In this document: in pieces, positions 24,354 through 32,935 of the stretch
Position numbering within the stretch: position 1 is the first letter of the stretch
Layout of the letters: each line of letters starts with the position of its first letter
Assembly (NCBI GenBank): GCA_013140995.1
Contig: JABFRX010000270.1
Location: 1-39,187, forward strand
Direction of reading: 5' to 3'
DNA: 39,187 nucleotides
Origin: Alphaproteobacteria bacterium
GTDB lineage: Bacteria > Pseudomonadota > Alphaproteobacteria > Micropepsales > Micropepsaceae
Translations under genes and position numbers: made by a program
Notes under the pieces: model-generated
What the model saw: only the letters and a program-made list of their open reading frames with translations
Database searches by the model: none
What the model was told of the DNA's origin: nothing

Positions 24354-25487
24354 ATGCTCGGCGTCTCGTTCGCGCGGATCGGTGCGGTGTTTCTGAAGGA
24401 ACTCATTCAGATGCGCCGCGACAGGCTGACCTTCGGGATGATCATCGGCATCCCGGTGCTGCAGCTTGTACTGTTTGGGTTTGCGATCAACAGCGATCCG
24501 AAGCATCTACCGACCGCGGTCAATGTACAGGACCCAAGCGTCTATTCGCGTACGCTGGTGCGGGCTTTGGAGAACTCCGGCTATTTCCGCGTTACCAACA
24601 TTGTCAAAGGCGAGCGCGAAGGCGCAGCGTTGCTTGCGAGCGGTAGCGTTGCCTTCGTTGTCACCGTGCCGCCAGAGTTTTCGCGTGAACTCGCGCGCGG
24701 GGACCGGCCACAGATTCTGATCGAAGCCGACGCCAGCGATCCGGCAGCTGCGGCAAATGCGGTCGCCGCAGTCGCGCAGTTGCCGTCGACGGTGTTCAAC
24801 CGCGAACTCACCGGTGCGCTTGCGCCGTTGCGTTCGACGCCACCGCCGTTCGAGATCGTGGTTCACCGGCGCTACAATCCGGAGGGCATCTCCTCCTACA
24901 ACGTCGTGCCCGGGCTCATCGGCGTGATCTTGACGATGACGATGGTGTTGATCACGGCGCTCGCCGTCACGCGCGAGGTCGAGCGCGGGACGATGGAAAA
25001 TCTGCTTGCGATGCCGTTAAAGCCGTTCGAGGTGATGGCGGGGAAGATTCTGCCCTACATCTTCATGGGCTACATCCAGGTGACCGTCGTGCTGGTTGCG
25101 GCGCGGCTGTTGTTCGGCGTGCCGATGTTGGGATCGTATTTCGAGCTGTCGATCGCGCTTGCGCTTTTTATTGCAGCCAACCTGTCGATCGGCTTTACGA
25201 TCTCGACGATTGCGGCAAACCAATTGCAGGCGATGCAGATGACGTTCTTCTTTTTCCTGCCGTCAATCCTGCTCTCCGGGTTCATGTTCCCGTTCCGCGG
25301 CATGCCGGAATGGGCGCAGTGGATCGGCTCGATCCTCCCGAACACGCACTTCATGCGGATCGTGCGCGGCGTGATGCTGAAGGGTAGCCATCTCGGCGAT
25401 ATGGTGGCCGACCTGTGGCCGCTCGCCGCGTTTATGCTCGCGGCGATGACGATCGCCCTCATGCGCTACCGCCGCACGCTCGACTAG
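24354..25487 (+). CDS. ABC-2 type transporter permease (YbhR/YbhS-like)
   Basis: The 377-residue protein has one N-terminal helix at about residues 22-42, a periplasmic domain of about 130 residues, and five C-terminal helices with the ABC-2 signature REVERGTMENLLAMPLKP after the second helix. It starts 4 bp after the ATPase gene. The E. coli system has two permeases (YbhS and YbhR); here there is one, so the pump probably contains a permease homodimer. Substrates are probably cationic or hydrophobic toxic compounds, by analogy only. Confidence 0.9.
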   Translation: MLGVSFARIGAVFLKELIQMRRDRLTFGMIIGIPVLQLVLFGFAINSDPKHLPTAVNVQDPSVYSRTLVRALENSGYFRVTNIVKGEREGAALLASGSVAFVVTVPPEFSRELARGDRPQILIEADASDPAAAANAVAAVAQLPSTVFNRELTGALAPLRSTPPPFEIVVHRRYNPEGISSYNVVPGLIGVILTMTMVLITALAVTREVERGTMENLLAMPLKPFEVMAGKILPYIFMGYIQVTVVLVAARLLFGVPMLGSYFELSIALALFIAANLSIGFTISTIAANQLQAMQMTFFFFLPSILLSGFMFPFRGMPEWAQWIGSILPNTHFMRIVRGVMLKGSHLGDMVADLWPLAAFMLAAMTIALMRYRRTLD

Positions 25488-25544
25488 CCGGCGCTGATCC
25501 ACTTCGCTTTGGCTGGCGTACTTGCTTCGTCAAACGGAGGACAA

Positions 25545-25925
25545 ATGCGCATCTTGGTGGTGGCGGCGCTTGCTTTGGCTGGGAGCGCGCCTGGGCTCAG
25601 CGAGCCGGCAACGCGTGTCGCGCAACTCAACGGTCAGTGGACCGTAGATTTATCTACAGACCCAGGTGCGCCTTACACCAAGCCGATGGTGTTGACGCTG
25701 GAGCCCGATGGTACGGTCGAGGGATCCTTCTACGAGTCCACCATCGAAGCGGGCCGGTGGAAGACTGATCGCGGGCGTACGTGCGTCAGCTTCCGTACTA
25801 GCGACGGAGCCGGTCCGTACCATTCGGCAGCCTGTTTGGCGGGGGCGGAAGTGCACGGACAAACCTGGGCAGAACATCGCAACTTCTTGTTCAACTGGAA
25901 CGCCACGCGGCCGGCGCAACGCTGA
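25545..25925 (+). CDS. Small secreted protein of unknown function
   Basis: The 126-residue protein has a Sec signal peptide (MRILVVAALALAGSAPGLS) and a mature part with a repeated beta-strand pattern: NGQWTVDLSTDP, MVLTLEPDGTVEGSFYES and GRWKTDRGRTCVSF. Two Cys residues could form a disulfide in the periplasm. The look is that of a small lipocalin-like beta-barrel, but no named family can be assigned. The start was placed at the ATG at 25545, preceded by CGGAGGACAA. It may be read from the efflux operon, 57 bp upstream. Confidence 0.7.
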   Translation: MRILVVAALALAGSAPGLSEPATRVAQLNGQWTVDLSTDPGAPYTKPMVLTLEPDGTVEGSFYESTIEAGRWKTDRGRTCVSFRTSDGAGPYHSAACLAGAEVHGQTWAEHRNFLFNWNATRPAQR

Positions 25926-26127
25926 AATTGTTCCTATTTGCGCTAACCAGCCGGCAACCAGCGCGAACAACGACAACCGCGCAATTCCGGGTCTGTTGCA
26001 GTTTGAAATAAAACCGACCTCTCATTTGAACGGCCTTTGAGCGTGGTGTGCGCGAGGATGTACACGTCGTTGAAGGCAGGCCTTGGCGAATAGGACGCTT
26101 GGCCGTCAACTGGGTGGTTAACGAACT

Positions 26128-26664
26128 ATGACTTCGCGCGTCTTCACATTTTTGGCTGCCGCGGCACTTGCGCTCGGATTAAGCGGTTGCGCCGGCTTCG
26201 ACGATCCGGGGCCGGTGTCCTGGAACTCGACCGGGGCGAACCCGCGCGTATTGCGCAATCAGCCTAAGCTTCAGTGTGTCCCCTATGCCCGGCAGGAGTC
26301 CGGGGTCGGTATTTGGGGCGATGCTTATTTGTGGTGGGACAAGGCGGCTGGCAGGTTTGGACGCTCGTCCGCGCCGGAGGCGGGCTCTGTCATGGTCATG
26401 AAAGGGTATGGCAACGCCCAGCGCGGGCATGTCGCTGTAGTACGCCGGGTCGTGAATGACAGGGAGATCGTGGTCGATCACGCCAACTGGCTGAACGGGG
26501 GTGAGATTGGCCTCGACAACCCGGTCATGGACGTGTCGGACGACAACGACTGGTCGGAAGTCCGGGTTTGGTACGCTCCCGGTGGCCACTACGGCGGGCG
26601 CGTCTACCAGGTACAGGGGTTCATTTTGAGCCCGCATGATGGGCAGCGGGTTGCCTCCCGCTGA
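26128..26664 (+). CDS. CHAP-domain lipoprotein 1
   Basis: The 178-residue protein has a lipoprotein signal with lipobox LSGC (Cys21) and a CHAP (cysteine, histidine-dependent amidohydrolase/peptidase) domain. The catalytic Cys is Cys50 in LQCVPYAR, the His is His101 in QRGHVAVVRRV, and DHANW at 117-121 completes the site. CHAP enzymes cut peptidoglycan cross-links or stems; a lipid-anchored form would act on the wall from the inner or outer membrane. It is a clear paralogue of the protein at 26871. The motif GGTTAACG occurs just upstream at 26116. Confidence 0.88.
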   Translation: MTSRVFTFLAAAALALGLSGCAGFDDPGPVSWNSTGANPRVLRNQPKLQCVPYARQESGVGIWGDAYLWWDKAAGRFGRSSAPEAGSVMVMKGYGNAQRGHVAVVRRVVNDREIVVDHANWLNGGEIGLDNPVMDVSDDNDWSEVRVWYAPGGHYGGRVYQVQGFILSPHDGQRVASR

Positions 26665-26672
26665 CATTTCGC

Positions 26673-26706
26673 TCACGCAGTGCTGCCGTTCTGTCGCACT
26701 GCGTGA
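26673..26706 (+). terminator. Hairpin after CHAP lipoprotein 1
   Basis: TCACGCAGTG and CACTGCGTGA form a perfect 10-bp stem around a 14-nt loop, starting 8 bp after the stop codon. No strong U-tract follows, so it may be a weak terminator or a 3'-end stabiliser. Confidence 0.5.
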
Positions 26707-26834
26707 ACCACATATTGGGGTTTATTGCCGCAGTTTTTCTAGATATTGCGTCAAAGGTTAACGGTAATAAATCATTAAGTTGACTCCCTCACCCTTGGGC
26801 TCCACCAAGCCCGGCTCGATAGCTGCTTAAGGTC

Positions 26835-26856
26835 CGACTGGACGGCTTTCCAGTCG
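26835..26856 (+). promoter_or_regulatory. Hairpin abutting the ribosome-binding site of CHAP lipoprotein 2
   Basis: CGACTGGA-CGGCTT-TCCAGTCG is a perfect 8-bp stem with a 6-nt loop. Its last base is the first base of the ribosome site GAGGGAG. A fold at this point could control translation initiation. Confidence 0.45.
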
Positions 26857-26870
26857 AGGGAGTGTATCGT

Positions 26871-27542
26871 TTGAAGACCAATACCACACGTTGCCTGACG
26901 GCCCTCCTGGTAGCCGGCGCTGGCCTTTCGGCTTGCCAATCAGTTCCTTCAAACTATTCACCTTCATTTGGTGCCGGGGCGATCGATCCCTCGAATACTT
27001 CCGCCTACGATCTGCCTTTGGCGGAGGCCGAGGCGAAGCTGAGCGCGATTGAGGAAAGCCTCGTTCCTTCGCCGCGGGGTAAGCCGGCGGTCGAACCCCT
27101 CTTGGATGGTGTCCGTCCCCGGATTGTGGACGCCGACCTCCAGTGCGTGCCCTTCGCGCGCGACGCTTCAGGCATCGACATCCGCGGCAACGCCAATCGC
27201 TGGTGGAAGCTTGCCGCCGGCAAGTACAGCCGCGCCCGCCGTCCCCAGGAAGGGGCGGTCTTCGTGATGCGCGGCTACCGCACGGCGCGCCGCGGACATG
27301 TCGCGGTGGTCAAGCAAATCCTCGATCCCCGCACGATCGTCGTCGATCATGCGAACTGGGGAAACGACGGGCGCATTTATTTGAGCGCGCCGATCCGCGA
27401 CGAGAGCGCGAAGAACGACTGGAGCAAGGTGCGCGTCTGGTACACGCCGACGAACCAGTGGGGTAGCAGGCTCTACCGGGCGAAGGGCTTCATCCTGCCC
27501 ACGACCGCAGTTGCCGGTAGCTTTGCCCTAGGCAGCAACTGA
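26871..27542 (+). CDS. CHAP-domain lipoprotein 2
   Basis: The protein (223 residues from this start) has a lipoprotein signal with lipobox LSAC (Cys22), a linker of about 60 residues, then a CHAP domain with Cys92 in LQCVPFAR, His143 in [11 protein letters not shown] and VDHANW. The CHAP part closely resembles the one at 26128, with the added linker as the main difference. I prefer the TTG at 26871 because GAGGGAG lies eight bases upstream; a GTG at 26862 would be too close to that site. The last 15 bp overlap the end of the convergent hybrid kinase gene. Confidence 0.85.
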   Translation: MKTNTTRCLTALLVAGAGLSACQSVPSNYSPSFGAGAIDPSNTSAYDLPLAEAEAKLSAIEESLVPSPRGKPAVEPLLDGVRPRIVDADLQCVPFARDASGIDIRGNANRWWKLAAGKYSRARRPQEGAVFVMRGYRTARRGHVAVVKQILDPRTIVVDHANWGNDGRIYLSAPIRDESAKNDWSKVRVWYTPTNQWGSRLYRAKGFILPTTAVAGSFALGSN

Positions 27543-30203
27543 TAGCGCGGAAAGCTTCAAGGCGATTTCGCGCGAAGCTTCCGCAAACAAGCGATCGAGA
27601 TCGGTCAGCCGCTCGATCGCCGGCCCCGGTTCGATCGTCAAGGCAACCGACTCCAAGGCCGTCGCCGCTTCTGCAAGCGCGCTCGCACCAAGCAATCTCG
27701 CTGCGCCTTTGAGCGAATGCGCACGGCGGCATAGCGTTTCGCGGTCGTTGCTTGCGATGTCGCCGCGCATGGCTTCGAGATCGCGCGCTTGGTTCGACAT
27801 AAACGTGGATGCCAGCTTCTTGACTGCACCTACCGGCATGTCGCTTTGCAGGTCGGTCCACGTGCGCGCGCAGAGCAGCGACGACGCGCGCTCGACAGCC
27901 TCGTGCGACGTTAGGTACCGCAGCAGAGCCGCCTCCAGGATGTGACGGCGGATCGGCTTTGTCAGATGCTCGTTCATACCGGCGGCTTTGCAGCGCGCCG
28001 CGTCTTCCACGAACGCGTTTGCGGTCAGGGCCAAGATGGGTCTCGACTGATTGGGACCTGGCGACTTGCGGATGTACTGTGCCGCTTGCAGACCGTCCAT
28101 CTCGGGCATCTGCATGTCCATGAGGATGAGGTCGAACGCCTTCTTCGCGGCTTCACGTACGGCCTCTAAGCCGGTGCGCGCGGTCGTGACGATGCAACCC
28201 AGCTGTTGTAGCATGGTGGTCGCTGCGTAGAGGTTCGTTTCGTTGTCCTCGACGAGCAGGATTTCGGCACCGGAAAGGCGCATGTCTTGCGGGCTGTTGC
28301 CGACGCCGTGATCCCAAGCGAGCGGGTTGTCGCAGAAGACGTTCGTCAGCGATTCAAGCAAGGCCGCCCGCATCAACGGCTTGAACAGGACTGCGTCGAA
28401 CTGCGTGCCGGCACCTGCCGAAACGGTGACGCCGTGGCTGATCGAGGAGCAAAGGACGAGCTTAATCGCGTCGCCGTGTTCGAGTTTGCGAATTGCCTCG
28501 GCGACTTCGGTGCCGGTTTGGCCGGGCATGTGCCGGTCGAGCAGAACGACATCGAAGGGCTTGCCCGCCTCCGCCGCGCGATCGATCGCGACCAGCGTGG
28601 AAACCCCGTCATGTACGGCTTCTACGCTCATGTTCCAGCGCGCGAGCTGACGCATCAGAATTTCACGATTGAGCGCCACGTCGTCGACGATCAGCGCGCG
28701 CTTGCCGGCCAGCGCGGCGACGTCGGACGATAGCGACGGCGAAGCGGTTCGGGGCAGTGTCACTTCGACAATGAAGAGTGAGCCCTTCCCCACTTCGCTT
28801 TGCACCGAGATTGCGCCGTTCATCGCCTCGACGATTTCTTTGCAGATGGCCAGCCCTAAGCCGGTGCCGCCGAAGCGGCGCGTAATCGAGTCGTCGCCTT
28901 GCGAGAATTTCTCGAACAGTTTCCCGCGCGCTTGCGGCGTCATGCCGGGGCCGGTGTCGCGCACGGCGAAACGCAAACGCCCTTGCGAGGCGGCAACTTG
29001 GACGAAAACCAAGCCCTTCTCGGTGAACTTCACAGCGTTGCCGACCAAGTTCAACAACACCTGGCGCAGGCGTGTAGGGTCGCCTTGATAGGCACCCTCG
29101 GCTTCAGCTGAAACGTCAACGCAGATTTCCAGACCCTTCGCGTGTGCTTTCGCGGCGAACGTTTGTGCGGCGCCTTCGACCAGCGGGGTCAGGTCGAACG
29201 GCACGCTTTCGAGCGAGAGTGACCCTGCTTCGAGTTTCGAAATGTCCAAAATGTTGCCGATGACCTGCAAAAGCTGATCGGCGGAGGCGCGGGCGGTTTC
29301 GGCCTGGACACGTTGCTCGTGGCTCAGCGTCGAATCCAGGAGGATTTCCACCATGCCGACGATGCCGTTCAACGGAGTCCGAATTTCGTGGCTCATGTTG
29401 GCGAGGAACGCGGACTTTGCGGCGCTCGCCTGCTCGGCTACCAGCTTCGCCTTTTCGAGTTCGGCGACGTAGAGCTGACGCTGCTCATCGTTCTGGCGCG
29501 ACAGCCGGTTTGCCGAGCGCGCGTAGAGGAAACTCGCGAGCACAAGCAGGATGACGAGGATGACGAAGGCATACTCAGCGAGTTGAGCGTCGTTGATCGA
29601 TGCGCTGACGACGGCCAGATCGTCGTTCTGATCGGCAATGATCAGCTGCATGATCTGCGTGATCGCGGTGCTTGCTTCTTTGTAGAGTTCGTCGACGACG
29701 ACCATTTCCTTGGCGGCGTCCGCGCGACGCCCGACCGCGAAGTAGTCGAGCACGACATGCGTGCGGCTCGCCATCTCAGAGGCGGCATCGCGAACCTTGT
29801 TGAGTTCGAATCGTAGCGCCTTTGTGAGCGAACTTTTGTTGGCGATCAGCTGATCGTCTTCGGCGAACTTACCGAACGCGATGCCGAACGCGCTTTCGGC
29901 GCGCGCGAGACGGCTGCGTTCCAATGCAACGTCTTCGGTTTGGAATACATTGTTTGCGGGTACGTCGAGGTCGGCCAGCGTATCGCGGAGATGGATGAGC
30001 TGCGTATTCTGCTCGTTCCACGCCTTGTTCTGCGCCTGACGGTCGCCAAGCAGCGTGAGCGTGTAATGCCCAACGGAAAGGCCGCCTAAGGCGGTCACGA
30101 CGTTCAAGATCGCAAGAACGGCAAAAATTCGCGCCAAGCCCCGTCTCGATTGGGCAGGGTTTAGCTCGCCATCGGCCGGCTTCTTTCCGCTCACAGCGCG
30201 CAT
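27528..30203 (-). CDS. Hybrid sensor histidine kinase, BarA-like (HK-REC-REC-HPt)
   Basis: The 891-residue protein has membrane helices at about 24-43 and 209-227 enclosing a helical periplasmic sensor, a short coiled linker, HisKA with His272 ([12 protein letters not shown]), HATPase with Asn389 and G boxes ([15 protein letters not shown]), receiver 1 with Asp556, receiver 2 with Asp696 (LILMDMQMP), and a C-terminal HPt domain with His829 (HSLKGAA). All phosphorylation residues are present, so it can run a full His-Asp-His relay. The signal is unknown. It follows the receiver gene by 9 bp, so that protein is a likely partner. Its 3' end overlaps the CHAP lipoprotein gene by 15 bp. Confidence 0.93.
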   Translation of the reverse strand: MRAVSGKKPADGELNPAQSRRGLARIFAVLAILNVVTALGGLSVGHYTLTLLGDRQAQNKAWNEQNTQLIHLRDTLADLDVPANNVFQTEDVALERSRLARAESAFGIAFGKFAEDDQLIANKSSLTKALRFELNKVRDAASEMASRTHVVLDYFAVGRRADAAKEMVVVDELYKEASTAITQIMQLIIADQNDDLAVVSASINDAQLAEYAFVILVILLVLASFLYARSANRLSRQNDEQRQLYVAELEKAKLVAEQASAAKSAFLANMSHEIRTPLNGIVGMVEILLDSTLSHEQRVQAETARASADQLLQVIGNILDISKLEAGSLSLESVPFDLTPLVEGAAQTFAAKAHAKGLEICVDVSAEAEGAYQGDPTRLRQVLLNLVGNAVKFTEKGLVFVQVAASQGRLRFAVRDTGPGMTPQARGKLFEKFSQGDDSITRRFGGTGLGLAICKEIVEAMNGAISVQSEVGKGSLFIVEVTLPRTASPSLSSDVAALAGKRALIVDDVALNREILMRQLARWNMSVEAVHDGVSTLVAIDRAAEAGKPFDVVLLDRHMPGQTGTEVAEAIRKLEHGDAIKLVLCSSISHGVTVSAGAGTQFDAVLFKPLMRAALLESLTNVFCDNPLAWDHGVGNSPQDMRLSGAEILLVEDNETNLYAATTMLQQLGCIVTTARTGLEAVREAAKKAFDLILMDMQMPEMDGLQAAQYIRKSPGPNQSRPILALTANAFVEDAARCKAAGMNEHLTKPIRRHILEAALLRYLTSHEAVERASSLLCARTWTDLQSDMPVGAVKKLASTFMSNQARDLEAMRGDIASNDRETLCRRAHSLKGAARLLGASALAEAATALESVALTIEPGPAIERLTDLDRLFAEASREIALKLSALSVAA
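27547..27584 (+). terminator. Bulged hairpin just after CHAP lipoprotein 2, inside the kinase gene
   Basis: GCGGAAAGCTTC at 27547 pairs with GAAGCTTCCGC at 27574 with one bulged A and a 15-nt loop. It lies 5 bp past the CHAP stop and within the kinase coding sequence. No U-tract follows. Confidence 0.3.
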
Positions 30204-30212
30204 GCTCCGAGC

Positions 30213-30611
30213 CTAGACGGCGATCGATTTCTGGTCTTTGACCGCTTTGGCAAGCAGCGCGTCCACGCGCTCGCGCAGGGCGGCGGGGCGGAACGGCTTT
30301 TGTATTACGTCGTTGGCGCCGAGTGCCGACGCCGCCACCAGCAACGGCTCTTTGAGCGATGCCAAGCCCGCGGTCATGGCGAGGATCGGCGTCTTCACGC
30401 TGCCCTCGCGGATCGCGCGGATGACTTCGAGGCCGTCTTTGTCCGGCATCAAAAGGTCGGTGACGACGAGATCGAAGGCGGATGCCCTCAGGTGGCTCAG
30501 CGCCTGCACGCCGTTCGCGGCGAACACGACCTCATGCTCGCCGCCGGCGAAAGCCGCTTCGGCGATCTGCTGGTACAGTTCGTCGTCTTCGCAAATTAGA
30601 ATCTTGGCCAC
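30213..30611 (-). CDS. Stand-alone response regulator receiver
   Basis: The 132-residue protein is a single receiver domain with acidic pair Asp9/Asp10, phospho-acceptor Asp52 (VVTDLLMPDKDG), Thr80 and Lys105 (QKPF). There is no output domain, as in CheY or relay intermediates such as DivK. It precedes the hybrid kinase by 9 bp in one operon, so it probably receives phosphate from the kinase HPt domain and passes the signal through protein contact. Confidence 0.92.
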   Translation of the reverse strand: MAKILICEDDELYQQIAEAAFAGGEHEVVFAANGVQALSHLRASAFDLVVTDLLMPDKDGLEVIRAIREGSVKTPILAMTAGLASLKEPLLVAASALGANDVIQKPFRPAALRERVDALLAKAVKDQKSIAV

Positions 30612-30789
30612 GTTGGTTGCCCCACCAAACGTCGTTGATGCATTGTTTGCAATATCGCGCAGATGTGCGAAGGAGCCGTTAAGCGGTGGCCTGGGCTAAG
30701 CTTAATTTTCGATGAACGCGCTCCGGCTTCCCGCGGGGGCTTGGCGATGCCACAATGCGGATTGTCGATCATGTGGCTGGAACTGCTTG

Positions 30790-31575
30790 ATGTCCGCAAC
30801 AGTGCAAAAGCTCTTCAATTTTGCGAACAGCCGCCACCGCCGGGCGCGGCTGCGGAATATGCTCGAAATTCAGTTGAACAAGTGGACCGCCGGGGAACGG
30901 CCGGGTGACGGCAAAGCCGCGAGTTTCGAAGAGTTTCTCGCGGCATCACCGCCTCGGCTGCGCGCGCTGCTGCAGCCTGGCGGCGAGGCGGAGGCGGCCG
31001 TTCGCGAGGTGCGGGGAGGGTTTGAGGAAGCCGCTGCCGCACGCGGGCCGCTTCCCTTCCCTGCGTTCTTCAACGCGGACGTTTCGTTCGCGCAGTTGAG
31101 CTACGCCTTGGCCCGCTCACTTGGCTGCGAGACGGCTGTCGAGTCAGGTGTCGGTTACGGGGTCACGTCTGCGCTCATCCTGCTTGCGATGGAGCGGAAC
31201 AGCCGGGGCCGACTCATCAGCATCGACCTGCCGGCACTCAGCGACCCGCACGGGCAATCCATCGGGCTTGCGGTTCCCGACCGGCTGCGCGCGCGGTGGC
31301 AGCTTCATTCCGGCAGTACGCGACAGCACCTTCCGCGGATCTTGAACGGCACGGCACCGATTTGCTTCTTCGTTTCCGACAGCGCGAACATCTTTACAAT
31401 GCAACGCTACGAGTTCGAGACGGCTTGGCCGCACATCCGCCGAGGCGGCGGCGCACTGTTCAACAATATCAGCGCGAAATTCCAGCAGTACCTCAGCGGC
31501 ACCGAAGGGGTCGTGGTGCATTGCATCCGGCAGGTCGAGAAGTCGAAAAGCGTGAGCGCACTCGTGCTCAAGTGA
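30790..31575 (+). CDS. Class I SAM-dependent methyltransferase (Methyltransf_24-like)
   Basis: The 261-residue protein has an SAM-binding strand-turn ETAVESGVGYGVTSALIL (motif I at about 118-127), an acidic residue after strand 2 (ISIDLP, Asp146) and the late segment YEFETAWPHIRRGGGALFNNI. These match the Methyltransf_24 type. In many relatives the metal/substrate loop reads HDSxHTY; here it is VSDSANIF, so the His is lost and the chemistry may differ. The ATG at 30790 gives a normal length; longer forms add a Cys-rich stretch unlike the family. The stop overlaps the MFS start as GTGA, so the two are coupled. Confidence 0.75.
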   Translation: MSATVQKLFNFANSRHRRARLRNMLEIQLNKWTAGERPGDGKAASFEEFLAASPPRLRALLQPGGEAEAAVREVRGGFEEAAAARGPLPFPAFFNADVSFAQLSYALARSLGCETAVESGVGYGVTSALILLAMERNSRGRLISIDLPALSDPHGQSIGLAVPDRLRARWQLHSGSTRQHLPRILNGTAPICFFVSDSANIFTMQRYEFETAWPHIRRGGGALFNNISAKFQQYLSGTEGVVVHCIRQVEKSKSVSALVLK

Positions 31576-32822
31576 CGGCGGCTCAACGGATTTGGGCGCA
31601 TGCCGATTTCCGCCGGTTGCTGCTTGCCCAGGCGGTGAGTGCGGTCGGCAGCCGTATCACGCGCACGGCTCTGCCGATCATTGCGGTTAATTCGCTTCAG
31701 GCGTCGGCTACGGCGACCGCCTTTTTGAGCGCGATGACGATGCTGCCCGGCGTGGTTGTCGCTCTTTTTGCGGCGGGATGGATCGACCGCACACGCAAGC
31801 GGCCGTTGCTGATCTTGATGGATTTGGTACGGGCCGCATTGTTGTTGACACTGCCGGTGGCAGCGTATTTCGGTGCGCTGACGATGACGCAGCTGGTCGT
31901 CATTGCGACGCTGACAGGTGCTGCGAGCGCAATCTTCGTGATCGCGAAGTCGGCTTATCTGCCGCGCTTGGTCGACACGCACCAGCTCGTCGACGGCAAC
32001 ACGAAGCTGCAGTCGACCGAAGCCGTCGCGGAGATCGCCGGGCCGAGCGCCGCCGGTGTGCTCATTCAAGCCGTCACGGCGCCGGTGGCTATCATCGTTG
32101 ATGCGCTGAGCTTCATATGGTCGGCGTGGTGGCTGCGTGAGATTCGTGCCGTCGAGGATGTCGCGGCTGCCACAGACAAGTCCGACGCACTGCGCGACAT
32201 CGCCGAGGGTTGGCGCGTTTGCCGCGGGCATCCGATCGTGTTTCCCCTTCTCATGGCGCAGGCGACGTTTGGGCTGTTCGCCGGGTTCTTCTCGGCGATC
32301 TACATGCTCTTTGCGCTCCGTACGCTGGGGCTCAGCGAGTCGGCCGTCGGCGTGATCATCGGCGTCGGCGGCATCAGCGCACTTGCCGGGGCGTTTGCCG
32401 CGGCGCCGCTCAGCCGCATGTTGGGCTATGGACGCGCCGTCGTGCTCTGCCTCGGCGGCTGGATCCTGGCCAGCGTGTTCATTCCGGCGGCGGAGGGACA
32501 GGGTGCACTTGCCGTACCATTCCTCGTGTTGCAACAACTCATCGGCGACGGTTTCCTTGCGGCGTTCGTCATCCTGACCGTGAGCATTCGCCAGACGGCG
32601 CTCGATCTCGACGTGCAAGCGCGCGCCGGTGCCACGTTTCTGGCGGTCGAGGGCTTTGCACTCCCGGTTGGGGCATTGATCGCGGGGCCGCTCGCCGAGA
32701 TTGTGGGGCCGGGCGCCGTTTTGTGGATTGCGATCGCGGGTTCGCTCGTCCCGCTTCTGATTCTCTCGTTTTCCAGGCTTTGGACGTTGAAAACGCTTGA
32801 GGATTCGCGGGTTGCTAAGTGA
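31572..32822 (+). CDS. MFS exporter (EntS / MFS_3-like)
   Basis: The 416-residue protein has twelve hydrophobic helices and the EntS-like signature of drug and siderophore exporters: FRRLLLAQAVSAVGSRITR at the start, then DRTRKRPLLILMDLVRA between helices 2 and 3 and the conserved IAGPSAAGVLIQ. The start is a GTG at 31572 in the overlapping GTGA with the methyltransferase stop. A methyltransferase coupled to an exporter suggests modification followed by export of a small molecule. Confidence 0.85.
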   Translation: MTAAQRIWAHADFRRLLLAQAVSAVGSRITRTALPIIAVNSLQASATATAFLSAMTMLPGVVVALFAAGWIDRTRKRPLLILMDLVRAALLLTLPVAAYFGALTMTQLVVIATLTGAASAIFVIAKSAYLPRLVDTHQLVDGNTKLQSTEAVAEIAGPSAAGVLIQAVTAPVAIIVDALSFIWSAWWLREIRAVEDVAAATDKSDALRDIAEGWRVCRGHPIVFPLLMAQATFGLFAGFFSAIYMLFALRTLGLSESAVGVIIGVGGISALAGAFAAAPLSRMLGYGRAVVLCLGGWILASVFIPAAEGQGALAVPFLVLQQLIGDGFLAAFVILTVSIRQTALDLDVQARAGATFLAVEGFALPVGALIAGPLAEIVGPGAVLWIAIAGSLVPLLILSFSRLWTLKTLEDSRVAK

Positions 32823-32935
32823 CGAGGCGCACTTGACCCGCGGCGCCGCCCGCCTGCACATTCCGCCGCGATACACATGCCGGACGAGGACTTCAGTCCG
32901 CCGGAGACCGCTCTTAACTCTCAAGGACCAACCCG

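Noticed and set aside
32833-32935. Possible promoter (TTGACC) and GGACT-TC-AGTCC dyad before the large lipoprotein
   Set aside because: No matching -10 element at good spacing, and the dyad is short; both are likely by chance.
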